NCBI GenBank assembly: GCA_025465465.1
Contig: JAODND010000045.1
Span: 1-64,000, forward strand
Length of the DNA stretch: 64,000 nucleotides
Source of the DNA: Frankiales bacterium
GTDB taxonomy: Bacteria; Actinomycetota; Actinomycetes; Mycobacteriales; SCTD01
Direction of reading: 5' to 3'
Shown here: one piece after another, positions 7,531 through 16,032 of the stretch
Layout of the letters: every line of letters starts with the position of its first letter
Numbering within the stretch: position 1 is the first letter of the stretch
The notes under the pieces: model-generated
Database searches by the model: none
What the model was told of the DNA's origin: nothing
What the model saw: only the letters and a program-made list of their open reading frames with translations
Program-made: the position numbers and the translations under genes

Positions 7531-9582
7531 TCACGCCCGAGATGACACGAGACCGAGCACTTCGTCGCCGAACTTGTCGAGCTTCGACTGCCCGATGCCG
7601 GGGATGGCGACGAGTCCGGCGACGTCGGTCGGCAGCTGCTCGGCGATCGCGGCCAGCGTCGCGTCGGTGAAGACGCAGTAGGCCGGTTGGCCGAGGTCGC
7701 GGGCCCGCCCGGCGCGCCACTCGCGGAGCTGCTCGAACAGCGCTTCGTCGCGGTCGGAGGGGCAGGTGGAGCAGCGGCCCAGCTTCTTGTCGACGGCGGC
7801 GTTGAGCACCGCTTCGCAGATCCGGCAGGTGACCGGGCGGCTCCCGCGCGCGGCACGCGGCGCGCGCGGCGGCGGTGCCTTGGACACGACACCGCGCAGC
7901 AGGCCATCGAGGAAGCGGGACGGCCGGCGCGACTGGCGGCCGCCGGGTGCGCGGGCCAGGGCCCAGGACAGCGCGAGGTGCTCCCTGGCCCGGGTCACGC
8001 CGACATAGAGCAGGCGGCGCTCCTCCTCGACCTGCGCGGGGGTGTCGGCGTGGATGAGCGGCAGGGTCCCGTCGACCAGTCCGACGAGGAACACCGCGTC
8101 CCACTCGAGGCCCTTCGCCGCATGCAGCGAGGCCAGCGTCACGCCGGCGGCTGCGGGGGCGTGCTGCGAGGACGCCCGCTCCTCGAGCTCGGCCACGAAC
8201 TCCGTGAGGGTCAGGTCCGAGAGGTCCTGTGCGAGCCGATGCAGCGCGGCCAGCGACTCCCAGCGCTCCCTGACGGCGCCGGAGGAGGCGGGTGGCTCGG
8301 CAGTCCAGCCGCGCACCGCGAGGACGCTCGCAACGGCATCCGGCAGCGTGTCGGGCAGGTCTTGGTCGGCAGCCCGCGCCTGCCCGCGCAGCAGCAGCAC
8401 CGCTTCCCGCACCTCGGGTCGCTCGAAGAACCGCTCGCCACCTCGTACGACGTAGGGCACACCCGCGTTGGTGAGCGCCGCCTCGTATGCCGCCGACTGG
8501 GCGTTGATCCGGTAGAGGATCGCGATCTCGCCGGCGTCTACACCCTGCGCGACCAGCTCGCCGCAGCGGCGGGCGACAGCCTCCGCCTCGGCGTTCTCGT
8601 CAGGGTGCTCCTCGAAGGTCGGGGCCGGTCCGGGGGCCCGTTGTGCCTTCAGCTCCAGCTTTTCCGGGACGGCCGCCAGCACTCCGTTCGCGAGCTCCAC
8701 GATCTCCGGGGTGGACCGGTAGTCGCGGACGAGTCGGACCTCGGTGGCCTCGGGGAACCGCTGCCGGAAGCCCAGGAGGTAGTGCGGCGTCGCGCCGGTG
8801 AAGGAGTAGATCGTCTGCTGGGCGTCCCCGACGACGCAGAGGTCGGCCCGGTCGCCGAGCCAGGCGTCGAGCAGCCGCTGCTGGAGGGGCGTGACGTCCT
8901 GATACTCGTCCACGACGAACGAGCGGTAGCGGGCGCGGAACTCCGACGCGACGTCGTGGTGCTCCTCGAGGATCCCGGCGGTGTAGAGCAGCATGTCGTC
9001 GAAGTCTGCGAGCCCCTGCGCCGTCTTGAGGTCGCGGTAGGCGGCATAGACGGCCGCGACGTCGGCCGCCTCGAAGGGCAGGCCACGGCCGGCAGAACGG
9101 GCGACGTAGTCCTCAGGGGCGGTCAGCGTCGACGCCGCCCACTCGACCTCCGACAGCAGGTCACGGATCTCGGACGTGCCGGGGCGCAGCCGGGCCCTGG
9201 CCGCGGCGTTGGCCACCAGCTGGAACTTGTTGGTGAGCAGGTTCGGCGGGGCACCGCCGACGGCCTTGGGCCAGAAGTATCCGAGCTGCCTCATCGCCGC
9301 CGCGTGGAAGGTGCGCGCCTGCACGCCCTCGACGCCGAGCTGGCGCAGCCGGGTGCGCATCTGCCCGGCGGCGCGGGCGGTGAACGTGACGGCGAGCAGC
9401 GCTCCAGGGGTCACCGCGCCGGTCGCCACCGCGTAGGCCGCGCGGTGGGTGATGGTGCGGGTCTTGCCGGTGCCGGCCCCGGCAAGGATGCACACCGGAC
9501 CGCTGACCGCCTGGGCCGCCTCGCGCTGCTCGGGGTCGAGCGCCTCGAGCAGGGCTTCGGGGGTCACGCCGGGGCTGGACAT
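7531..9582 (-). CDS. uvrD2: ATP-dependent DNA helicase UvrD2
   Basis: A 683-residue superfamily 1A helicase. Walker A GAGTGKT is at residues 35-41, with VVDEYQDV, GDAQQTIYSF and YVGVTRAREHLAL further on. After the helicase core come a tetracysteine zinc module (CRIC, then CSTC) and an HRDC domain at the C-terminus, the layout of mycobacterial UvrD2. It unwinds DNA 3' to 5' in repair; M. tuberculosis UvrD2 is essential, and its HRDC domain is dispensable in vitro. I chose ATG 9582 to match the family N-terminus; another ATG lies 3 codons upstream. It is divergent from mrx1, and its 3' end lies next to the whiB7 promoter. Confidence 0.92.
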   Translation of the reverse strand: MSSPGVTPEALLEALDPEQREAAQAVSGPVCILAGAGTGKTRTITHRAAYAVATGAVTPGALLAVTFTARAAGQMRTRLRQLGVEGVQARTFHAAAMRQLGYFWPKAVGGAPPNLLTNKFQLVANAAARARLRPGTSEIRDLLSEVEWAASTLTAPEDYVARSAGRGLPFEAADVAAVYAAYRDLKTAQGLADFDDMLLYTAGILEEHHDVASEFRARYRSFVVDEYQDVTPLQQRLLDAWLGDRADLCVVGDAQQTIYSFTGATPHYLLGFRQRFPEATEVRLVRDYRSTPEIVELANGVLAAVPEKLELKAQRAPGPAPTFEEHPDENAEAEAVARRCGELVAQGVDAGEIAILYRINAQSAAYEAALTNAGVPYVVRGGERFFERPEVREAVLLLRGQARAADQDLPDTLPDAVASVLAVRGWTAEPPASSGAVRERWESLAALHRLAQDLSDLTLTEFVAELEERASSQHAPAAAGVTLASLHAAKGLEWDAVFLVGLVDGTLPLIHADTPAQVEEERRLLYVGVTRAREHLALSWALARAPGGRQSRRPSRFLDGLLRGVVSKAPPPRAPRAARGSRPVTCRICEAVLNAAVDKKLGRCSTCPSDRDEALFEQLREWRAGRARDLGQPAYCVFTDATLAAIAEQLPTDVAGLVAIPGIGQSKLDKFGDEVLGLVSSRA

Positions 9583-9646
9583 CCAGCACATCTTCGCAGA
9601 GGTGACTGACGGGAATCGGGTCTTGCCGGCCGCTGTTGAGGAGGAC

Positions 9647-9886
9647 ATGTCTGACCTGACCATCTACAGCACCCCGTGGTGCGGGTACTGCCACCGCCTG
9701 ATGAAGCAGCTCGACCGGGAGGGTGTGGGCTACACGATGGTCGACATCGAGCAGGACCCCTCCGCTGCGGACTACGTCATGAGCGTCAACGGCGGCAACC
9801 AGACGGTCCCGACGGTCGTGTTCGCGGACGGCAGCGCCCTGACCAACCCCTCGCTGGCGCAGGTGAAGGTCAAGCTCTCCGCCTGA
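9647..9886 (+). CDS. mrx1: Mycoredoxin
   Basis: A 79-residue glutaredoxin-fold protein with the CGYC redox motif at C12-C15 and the TVPTVVF cis-proline segment. Mycoredoxin-1 removes mycothiol from S-mycothiolated proteins in actinobacteria. The ATG at 9647 follows GAGGAGGAC. The divergent partner is uvrD2, as in M. tuberculosis (Rv3198A/Rv3198c), which supports the assignment over generic glutaredoxin. Confidence 0.93.
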   Translation: MSDLTIYSTPWCGYCHRLMKQLDREGVGYTMVDIEQDPSAADYVMSVNGGNQTVPTVVFADGSALTNPSLAQVKVKLSA

Positions 9887-9914
9887 AAACCTGCATCCAG
9901 GTGACTTCCGCCCA

Positions 9915-9939
9915 CCGAAAGGCGAGAATCTCCTTTCGG
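9915..9939 (+). terminator. Hairpin downstream of mrx1
   Basis: CCGAAAGG (9915-9922) pairs with CCTTTCGG (9932-9939) around a 9-nt loop, 28 nt after the mrx1 stop. A GAG/CTC inner pairing could form as an alternative. Likely terminator. Confidence 0.55.
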
Positions 9940-9988
9940 CGTTCAGAGGGCAGTCCCCTCGTCCGCCCCGCCGGTGCGAGGAGTCCGC

Positions 9989-10831
9989 GTGCTCACCCCC
10001 CAGCTCGACCACCCCACTGTGGATGCGGTCCTGGCGACTGCGGCGACCCTGCTCGACATGGAGGTGGTCTTCCTGGGCGGGCTCACCGACGACTCGTTCA
10101 CCTTCGAGAAGGTGCACGCCAAGGCGGACTGGCCAGGGATCAGGGAGGGCGAGACCCGCGCCCGCACCGACAGCTTCTGCCACCGGCTGCTCGCGGGTGC
10201 GCCTGCCACGACTTCTGACGCCGCCGCCTCCCCCGACTACCGGGACACCCCGGCCCGTGAGGCCTTCGGAGTGACCTCCTATGTCGGCGTCCCGGTGCGC
10301 GGCGCCGACGGCATCGTCATCGCCACCCTCTGCGGCATCGATCGGCGCGGCGTCGTCGTCTCGCAGGACGCCATCGAGGTGCTCACCCAGCTCGCCGAGG
10401 TGATCTCGGCGCAGCTCGGTCCGCTGGCCTCGGAGAAGGTCGTCATCAGCCGCGCACCCGACGGCGGCTGGGAGGTGGGCGGCGACCGCACCGAAGACCT
10501 CACCAGCGCGATGGTGCTCGCCGACCTGCTGGCCGGCGAGATCACCCCGTCGGGCCGCCCGGCCAAGTCCGAGAGCCCTCTCGACGAGCTGGCCCAGCTG
10601 AAGCTCTCGGTCAAGCAGCTGGAGCACGCCCTCGCCGCCCGGGTCGTCGTGGAACAGGCGATCGGCGTGCTCACCGAGCGCCAGGGCAGCTCGCCACGAG
10701 ACGCGTTCGAGCGGCTCCGCAAGGTCGCCCGGTCTCGCGGTCGCAAGGTCCACGAGCTGGCCCGCGAGGTCGTCGCCTCGGCCTCCGACCACGCCGTGCC
10801 GCTCCCCCCTGAGCTGGCCGGGCGGCGCTGA
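9989..10831 (+). CDS. GAF and ANTAR domain regulator
   Basis: A 280-residue cytoplasmic protein. A GAF sensory domain covers roughly residues 10-140 (the usual HRLLAG and SYVGVPVR elements are visible). A linker follows, then a C-terminal ANTAR RNA-binding domain from about 210 (VVVEQAIGVLTERQ, AFERLRKVARSRG). ANTAR proteins bind paired hairpins in mRNA and prevent termination. The start is taken as GTG 9989 because GAGGAG lies 5 nt before it; an in-frame GTG at 9974 lacks a site. The stop overlaps the possible CTG start of the next gene. The signal and RNA targets are unknown. Confidence 0.85.
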   Translation: MLTPQLDHPTVDAVLATAATLLDMEVVFLGGLTDDSFTFEKVHAKADWPGIREGETRARTDSFCHRLLAGAPATTSDAAASPDYRDTPAREAFGVTSYVGVPVRGADGIVIATLCGIDRRGVVVSQDAIEVLTQLAEVISAQLGPLASEKVVISRAPDGGWEVGGDRTEDLTSAMVLADLLAGEITPSGRPAKSESPLDELAQLKLSVKQLEHALAARVVVEQAIGVLTERQGSSPRDAFERLRKVARSRGRKVHELAREVVASASDHAVPLPPELAGRR

Positions 10832-11403
10832 CCCCGAGCACCTGGGAGGCGATCGCTGCCGGCATCGCGGCGCGCGCCGACCGCAGCATCCTGCTCGACG
10901 GGGTCGGGTCCGACGACCTCGCCCGGCTGGTCGCAGAAGCACTCCGCGCAGCGGGTCGGGTGCCCGTCGTCGTACCCGCTCAGGGGTTCTGGCGCCCCGC
11001 CGGCGAGCGCTTCGAGCACGGCCGCGAAGACTGGCAGGCCTTCCGCGACACCTGGCTCGACGCTGCCGCCCTCCGACGGGAGGTGCTCGACAGCGGCGAC
11101 CACTACCTGCCGGCGCTCTGGGACGTCGACCGCGACCGGTCGGCGCGGCAGGCCGTGCTGCCCCTGCCGGACACCGCCGTGATCGTCGTGCCCGGGCTCT
11201 TCCTGCTGGGCCTCGGGCTGCCGGGGCTCACGGTGCACCTGGCACTCTCGCCCGGCGCGCTGCGCCGCCGCGACGTCCCGATGTGGCAGCTACCGGCGTT
11301 CACCACCTATGACGACGACGTGCACCCGGGGGACAGCTGCGACGTGCTCGTCCGGGCCGAGGACCCCCTGCGGCCCGCGGTCCGCTTTCAGAACTCGCGG
11401 TAG
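10828..11403 (+). CDS. Degenerate uridine-kinase-like protein, probable CTG start
   Basis: The reading frame resembles actinobacterial uridine/nucleoside kinase-like proteins (FWRPAGERFEHGRED, LRREVLDSG, YLPALWDVDRDR, LTVHLALSP). The expected Walker A lysine loop near the N-terminus is replaced by DGVGSDDLARLV, so ATP binding is doubtful. No ATG, GTG or TTG exists between the in-frame stop at 10810-10812 and GTG 10960. A CTG at 10828 overlaps the upstream stop as CTGA, fits the homologous N-terminus and gives 191 residues. Starting at 10960 would delete the whole first strand-helix. The 3' end overlaps the convergent DUF1206 gene by 16 nt. Confidence 0.6.
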   Translation: MTPSTWEAIAAGIAARADRSILLDGVGSDDLARLVAEALRAAGRVPVVVPAQGFWRPAGERFEHGREDWQAFRDTWLDAAALRREVLDSGDHYLPALWDVDRDRSARQAVLPLPDTAVIVVPGLFLLGLGLPGLTVHLALSPGALRRRDVPMWQLPAFTTYDDDVHPGDSCDVLVRAEDPLRPAVRFQNSR

Positions 11404-12179
11404 CGGGCCTCGAACAACGACCACACGGCGAAGGCGAGCAGCGCGGCGACCGCGAGCCACAGCAGCAAGGACCCGTACGGCTCGCGCGCCAGGGTCTTCA
11501 GCGAGGCGTCCAGGCCCTTCGCCTCGTGCGGGTCGAAGGTCGCCGCCGCCTCGATGAGGAAGCCCCCGATCAGGGCGTAGACGAGGCCGCGGCCGGTCAG
11601 GCCGGCAAGGCCGACCTTCTCGACCACCCCCCGCATCCGACCGCTGGGCAGGTCGAGGTTTTCGGTGAAGTCCTGCCTGATCCCACGCACCGCCATGACG
11701 AGGCCGGCTGCGACGATCCCGATGCCCACCGCTCCCACGAGCGAGCGGCCTCCCGGCCAGCCCATGACGGTCGCGGTCGGCTTGGCGGCGTTCTCCTTGC
11801 CGGAACCCGACACCAGCAGCTTGACCGTGCTGCCGGCCAGGAAGAGGTAGACCGCCGACCTGCCGTACTGCCACAGCTGCTGCCACCACTTGTCGCGTCC
11901 GACCGCTCCGTTGAGGACGCGGAAGACGGCATGCGCCGCGAACGCCAGGGCGACGACGACCAGCAGCACCGTGCCGAACGGCTGTCCCTTCAGCGTCTCC
12001 AGGGCGCCGTTCTTGTCCGCCTGGTCGCGCCCTCCGAGCGCGACGTTGCCCGCGAGCAGCCCGACGACGAGCCAGAGCAGACCGCGCGCGACGAGCCCCG
12101 CGCGGGCGCCCCAGTCGGCCGCCTCGGACCGGTGGGCACGTCGGGCAGCCTTGCGCGCGGAGTGGGCGAGGGAGGTCAC
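11388..12179 (-). CDS. DUF1206 integral membrane protein
   Basis: A 263-residue membrane protein with about six transmembrane segments arranged as three related pairs, the pattern of DUF1206. Typical repeat starts are visible (ARAGLVARGLLWLVVG; LTGRGLVYALIGGFLIEAA). A charged N-terminal stretch (HSARKAARRAHRSEAADWG) lies on the cytoplasmic side. I take GTG 12179 as start; the coding potential further upstream belongs to the opposite frames of nudC. It follows nudC by 20 nt and may be the last gene of the M16-nudC run. Function of the family is unknown. Confidence 0.82.
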   Translation of the reverse strand: MTSLAHSARKAARRAHRSEAADWGARAGLVARGLLWLVVGLLAGNVALGGRDQADKNGALETLKGQPFGTVLLVVVALAFAAHAVFRVLNGAVGRDKWWQQLWQYGRSAVYLFLAGSTVKLLVSGSGKENAAKPTATVMGWPGGRSLVGAVGIGIVAAGLVMAVRGIRQDFTENLDLPSGRMRGVVEKVGLAGLTGRGLVYALIGGFLIEAAATFDPHEAKGLDASLKTLAREPYGSLLLWLAVAALLAFAVWSLFEARYREF

Positions 12180-12199
12180 GACCGCCCCGTACCCAGCAG

Positions 12200-13039
12200 T
12201 CAGCCTTGTGAGACCCAGTCGGTGATGAGCTTGTACGCGATCGACACCGGCGTCGGCAGCATGGCGCTGCCATCGCGGAGCTCGTCGCGGTGGAACCAGC
12301 GCGCGTCCTCGAGCTCGCCGTCCGTCGCGACGGGCTCGGCGTCGCCGTCGGCCCGGGCGGTGAACCCGAGCATGAGCGAGGCCGGGAACGGCCACGGCTG
12401 GCTGCTGGAGTAGGCGACGTCGCGGACGACCACACCGGTCTCCTCGCGCACCTCGCGGACGACGGCCTGCTCGGCGCTCTCGCCGGGCTCGACGAAGCCG
12501 GCGAGGGTCGAGTAGCGACCGGCCGGCCAGATCGGTTGCCGGCCGAGCAGGCAGCGGTCGGCGCCGTCGTGCACGAGCACGATCATCGCCGGGTCGGTCC
12601 GGGGGAAGTGCTCGGTGCCATCGGCGTCGCAGACCCGCACGGCACCGCCCTTCACCGACCTCGTGGGTGCCCCGCACCGGGGGCAGTGGGTGTGCGTTGC
12701 GTGCCAGTTCGCGAGCCCGACGGCATGCACCATCAGGCCTGCGTCGCGGTCGCCGAGCAGGTGCCCGACGTCGCGCAGGTTCCTGGCAACCGTTCCGAGC
12801 TTGCGCGGCAGCGGACCGCGTACGGCGAAGTAGCGGCCGCCGCCCAGGTAGAAGCGGTCACCCTCCGGGGCCTCCGCGGGCCGCACGAGGACCAGGTCGG
12901 TCCCCTCGACGAGCGCCCGACCCTGATCGTCGATGACGAGCACTTCGCTTGATTCCCAGGCCTTTTCGAGCCCTGCTCCGTCCTCCCGCAGGGCCGCATC
13001 ACGATCGACCGTGGCACGCGAGAGGGCGGGCAGGCTCAT
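12200..13039 (-). CDS. nudC: NADH pyrophosphatase NudC (Nudix hydrolase)
   Basis: A 279-residue Nudix hydrolase that cleaves NAD(H) and can remove NAD caps from RNA. The Nudix box starts at G181 (GFVEPGESAEQ) and runs to REVREETG (195-202), followed by the NudC-specific SQPWPFPAS (213-221). The zinc ribbon has C119, C122 and C137, but the fourth position is D140 instead of Cys. The ATG at 13039 overlaps the stop of the upstream M16 gene by 4 nt, implying coupled translation. It matches Rv3199c in the conserved gene order. Confidence 0.92.
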   Translation of the reverse strand: MSLPALSRATVDRDAALREDGAGLEKAWESSEVLVIDDQGRALVEGTDLVLVRPAEAPEGDRFYLGGGRYFAVRGPLPRKLGTVARNLRDVGHLLGDRDAGLMVHAVGLANWHATHTHCPRCGAPTRSVKGGAVRVCDADGTEHFPRTDPAMIVLVHDGADRCLLGRQPIWPAGRYSTLAGFVEPGESAEQAVVREVREETGVVVRDVAYSSSQPWPFPASLMLGFTARADGDAEPVATDGELEDARWFHRDELRDGSAMLPTPVSIAYKLITDWVSQG

Positions 13040-14364
13040 CCGAACTCGAGCTCCACGAGCCCCTGCAAGCTGTCAGCGACAGCTGCCCTGTCACCCACGA
13101 GGACCGGCGTCAGGACGGTCGGCGCGAGCCAGCGGGCTGCCGCGGCGAGCACGTCGTCGACCGTCACCGCGTTGAGCTGCTTCGGGTATTCGCGGAGCCA
13201 GTCGACGCCGAGGCCGCTCGCCGCCAGCTGGGACAGGGTGCCCGCAAGGCCGGCCTGGGAGGCCGTGCCGAGCGCGAGCGTGCCGATCGCATAGCGGCGC
13301 GCCCTGTCGAGCTCGTCCTGCCCGACGGGGCTGGTCGCGATGCGACCCAGCTCATAGAGCGTCTCCAGCAGTGCCGGGGCCGTCACGGCCGTCGCCACGT
13401 CGGCGCCCGCGACGAACCGCGAGCCGCCGAGCGGGTGATCGAGGCCCGAGCTCGGGCTGTAGGTGTAGCCCTTGTACTCGCGGATGTTGGACACCCACCG
13501 GCTCGAGAAGTAGCCGCCGAACACCAGGTTGGCGAGCGCGGTCGCGGCGAAGTCGGCATCGGTGCGGGCCGGCGCCGCCCCGCCCAGGCGGATGGTCGTC
13601 TGCACCGCACCAGGACGGTCGACCAGCAGCGTCGCGCGGCTGACCTGGGTCTCCGCGTGCGACATGAGCACCTCGGACCCGGTCGCGGTCCAGCCGGCCA
13701 GCGCCTTCGCCACGGCCGCCGTCGCCCGCGCCGGGGTGACATCCCCGACGATCGTGAGGATGCTGCCGGCGGGCAGCACCCTGGCAGCGTGCAGCGCCCG
13801 CAGCTGCTTGGGCTTGATCAGCTGCACGTCGTCGCTGAGCGGCAGGTCCTGGGCGTAGGGGTGGCCGCCATAGAGGCGCGCGAACAGCGCCTCTCGGGCG
13901 ACGACCCCCGCCGAGCTGCGATGGATCGCCAGCTCCTGCACGAGCCGGTCGCGCTCGCCCTCGACCTCGCGCTTCGGGAAGGTCGCGCTGGTGACGAGCT
14001 CGCCAACCAGCGCGAGCAGTCCACCGAGGCCGTCGAGCAGCACCGAGCTGCCGAGCGCCAGCCGGTCGGAGTCGACGTTGACGCTCAGGGTGGCACCGAC
14101 GCCCTGGAGGGCGACGGCGATCTCGTTGGCGTCGCGCTGCTCGGTGCCCGACAGCAGGGTGTCGGCGAGCAGGTGCGCGCGGGCGACGTGCGTCGCCGAA
14201 CCCTTGGCCGGCGCGGCGAAGGGGATCCGGAGCCGCACCTCCGCGAGCGGCACGCCCGGTCGGCGTACCGCCAGGACGCGCAGGCCGCTGTCGAGCACCG
14301 TGTCGCTGACGGCGGGCAGGCGGACCGCCCTGGCCTTGGCCAGGGCGGGGACGGTGCGGGTCAT
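13036..14364 (-). CDS. M16 family peptidase-like protein, metal motif missing
   Basis: A 442-residue M16 (pitrilysin/processing peptidase) fold protein. Where active members have HxxEH this protein has HLLAD (around residue 64), so it should not bind catalytic zinc. Its start ATG at 14364 overlaps the stop of the active paralogue by 4 nt. The pair therefore looks like the active plus inactive subunit arrangement known for mitochondrial processing peptidase and several bacterial M16B systems. No signal peptide is seen. Substrate unknown. Confidence 0.82.
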   Translation of the reverse strand: MTRTVPALAKARAVRLPAVSDTVLDSGLRVLAVRRPGVPLAEVRLRIPFAAPAKGSATHVARAHLLADTLLSGTEQRDANEIAVALQGVGATLSVNVDSDRLALGSSVLLDGLGGLLALVGELVTSATFPKREVEGERDRLVQELAIHRSSAGVVAREALFARLYGGHPYAQDLPLSDDVQLIKPKQLRALHAARVLPAGSILTIVGDVTPARATAAVAKALAGWTATGSEVLMSHAETQVSRATLLVDRPGAVQTTIRLGGAAPARTDADFAATALANLVFGGYFSSRWVSNIREYKGYTYSPSSGLDHPLGGSRFVAGADVATAVTAPALLETLYELGRIATSPVGQDELDRARRYAIGTLALGTASQAGLAGTLSQLAASGLGVDWLREYPKQLNAVTVDDVLAAAARWLAPTVLTPVLVGDRAAVADSLQGLVELEFG

Positions 14365-15662
14365 GCAGGGCTCCCGGGACGCAGCTCGAGGACAGCGCGG
14401 TTGTCGGTGCGGAGGGTGCCGGCGGCCTTCTTGACCTGCGCGGCGGTGACCTTGGCGAGCAGGCCCGGGAGCTCGTTGACGAGCTCGGCCCTGCCACGCT
14501 GCTGCTCGAACACCGCGGCGTGCGTCGCCCTGCCGAGGACGGGATCGACGTCACGGAAGTAGCGGGCGGTCATGCGCGCGACGGTGCGGTCGACCTCGTC
14601 CTGGTCCAGGCCCTGCGTCGCCAGGCGCTCCAGCTCCTCATCGATGGCCCTGATCACCGTGTCGGCCTCGACGTCGGGCGCGTGGTGCACCTCGAGGAGC
14701 AGCGGGGTGGGGTCCCGGGCGTCCAGCGGCTCGCCCATGATGCCGAGGTAGCCACCCACGCTGGTCGCGATCCTGTCCTTGAGCAGCAGCCGGTTCTGGA
14801 GGCGGGAGGCGTCGCCGTCGGTGAGCACCTCCGTGAGCACCACGTAGGGCAGGTAGGTCGTGAGGTTCTTGGGGTCGGGGGTGCGCCACGCCAGCGCCAC
14901 CGCGGGAGCCGGGGCGAGCGTGTCGTGCACGACACTGCGGCGCTCCTCCGTCAGCTCGGGCTCAGCGAACGGCGCCGGCGACCCGCCCTTGCGCTTCGGG
15001 ATGTCCCCGAAGTGCGCCTCGACCCAGGCCATCACCTGGTCGGGGTCGACGTCGCCCGCGATCGCGAGCACGGCGTTGGCCGGCGCGTAGTAGCGGTCGA
15101 AGAACGACTGCGCGTCCTCGAGCGTCGCGGCCTCGAGGTCGACGAACGACCCGTAGCCGTCGTGGGTGTTGGCGAAGGACTCGAACAGCACGGGCGGGAT
15201 CTGCAACCAGGGGAAGCCGCCGTAGGGTCGGTTCTGGACGTTGACGCGGATCTCGTTCTGGACGACCGCGACCTGGTTGTCGAGGTTCTCCTGCGTGAGC
15301 GCGACCGACCGCATCCGGTCGGCCTCGAGGAACAGCGCGAGCTCGGTCGCGGTGCTCGGGAGCACCTCGTAGTAGTTGGTGTAGTCGACGTGCGTCGAGC
15401 CGTTGAGGACGCCGCCGGCGCCCTGCACGTGGGTGAAGTGGTCGGTCTTCTTGAGGTTTGCCGAGCCCTGGAACATCAGGTGCTCGAAGAGATGCGCGAA
15501 GCCGGTGCGGCCCTCCGGCTCGGACCGCATGCCCACGTCGTAGTAGACGGCGACGGCGACGACGGGACTGGTCGGGTCCGGCAGGATCACGACCCGCAGC
15601 CCGTTGCTGAGGCGACCGCGTGAGATCGCATAGGACAGATTCCGGGTGGTGACGGTCGACAC
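14361..15662 (-). CDS. M16B zinc metallopeptidase, catalytic subunit
   Basis: A 433-residue M16 peptidase with the inverted zinc motif HLFEH at residues 57-61 and the downstream VVQNEIR segment that supplies the third ligand. Start choice is uncertain: GTG 15662 (MSTVTTRNLSYAIS) or GTG 15668, both in frame; upstream sequence is not conserved-looking. First gene of a tight minus-strand run with the inactive paralogue, nudC and probably DUF1206. Likely cytoplasmic heterodimer with the next gene; substrate unknown. Confidence 0.84.
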   Translation of the reverse strand: MSTVTTRNLSYAISRGRLSNGLRVVILPDPTSPVVAVAVYYDVGMRSEPEGRTGFAHLFEHLMFQGSANLKKTDHFTHVQGAGGVLNGSTHVDYTNYYEVLPSTATELALFLEADRMRSVALTQENLDNQVAVVQNEIRVNVQNRPYGGFPWLQIPPVLFESFANTHDGYGSFVDLEAATLEDAQSFFDRYYAPANAVLAIAGDVDPDQVMAWVEAHFGDIPKRKGGSPAPFAEPELTEERRSVVHDTLAPAPAVALAWRTPDPKNLTTYLPYVVLTEVLTDGDASRLQNRLLLKDRIATSVGGYLGIMGEPLDARDPTPLLLEVHHAPDVEADTVIRAIDEELERLATQGLDQDEVDRTVARMTARYFRDVDPVLGRATHAAVFEQQRGRAELVNELPGLLAKVTAAQVKKAAGTLRTDNRAVLELRPGSPA

Positions 15663-15754
15663 CCGCACGACGCTAGTGCCTGTGGACGGCTGCCCGTGGC
15701 GGTTGGTCCTGGAAACGTGGACACCTCCCGGCGGAGAGGCGCACGATGCGGGCC

Positions 15755-15992
15755 ATGAGCGGTGGGATCGACCGCGAGAAGCGCTACACGATGGCCGATC
15801 TCGCAGACCTCCCCGGAGGACGGGCGACGCGACGAGCTGGCCGACGGATAGCTCCTCGTGAGCCCCTCGGCACGGCGGTTGCACCAGATCGGATGCAAGG
15901 AGATCGGCCGGGCACTCGACATGGCTTGTCCGGAAGACCTGTACGTCTTTGGACTGCCCATCAACGTCGACGACCCCGAGGCCACCCTCTGA
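15755..15992 (+). pseudogene. Remnant of a Uma2-family (PD-(D/E)XK-like) gene
   Basis: Starting at ATG 15755 the frame reads MSGGIDREKRYTMADLADLP, a typical Uma2 N-terminus. The match then shifts frame and continues as EDGRRDELADG, a TAG stop, then LLVSPSARRLHQIGCKEIGR and CPEDLYVFGLPINVD before a TGA at 15990-15992. Restoring the frame gives the first 80 or so residues of a Uma2 protein; the remaining half including the catalytic residues is absent. So one frameshift, one nonsense codon and a 3' truncation. It fills the gap between the M16 operon and the sulfatase gene. Confidence 0.7.
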
Positions 15993-16032
15993 TCAGGTCT
16001 GCCGCGCGGGCCTGCGGGATACGTTGCCTGGC

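Noticed and set aside
7028..7681. Plus-strand open frames across the whiB7 leader
   Set aside because: They are antisense to the uORF, the terminator and uvrD2 and have no recognisable motif.
9974..9988. Upstream GTG start for the GAF-ANTAR gene
   Set aside because: The GAGGAG ribosome site lies between this GTG and the one at 9989, so the latter is favoured.
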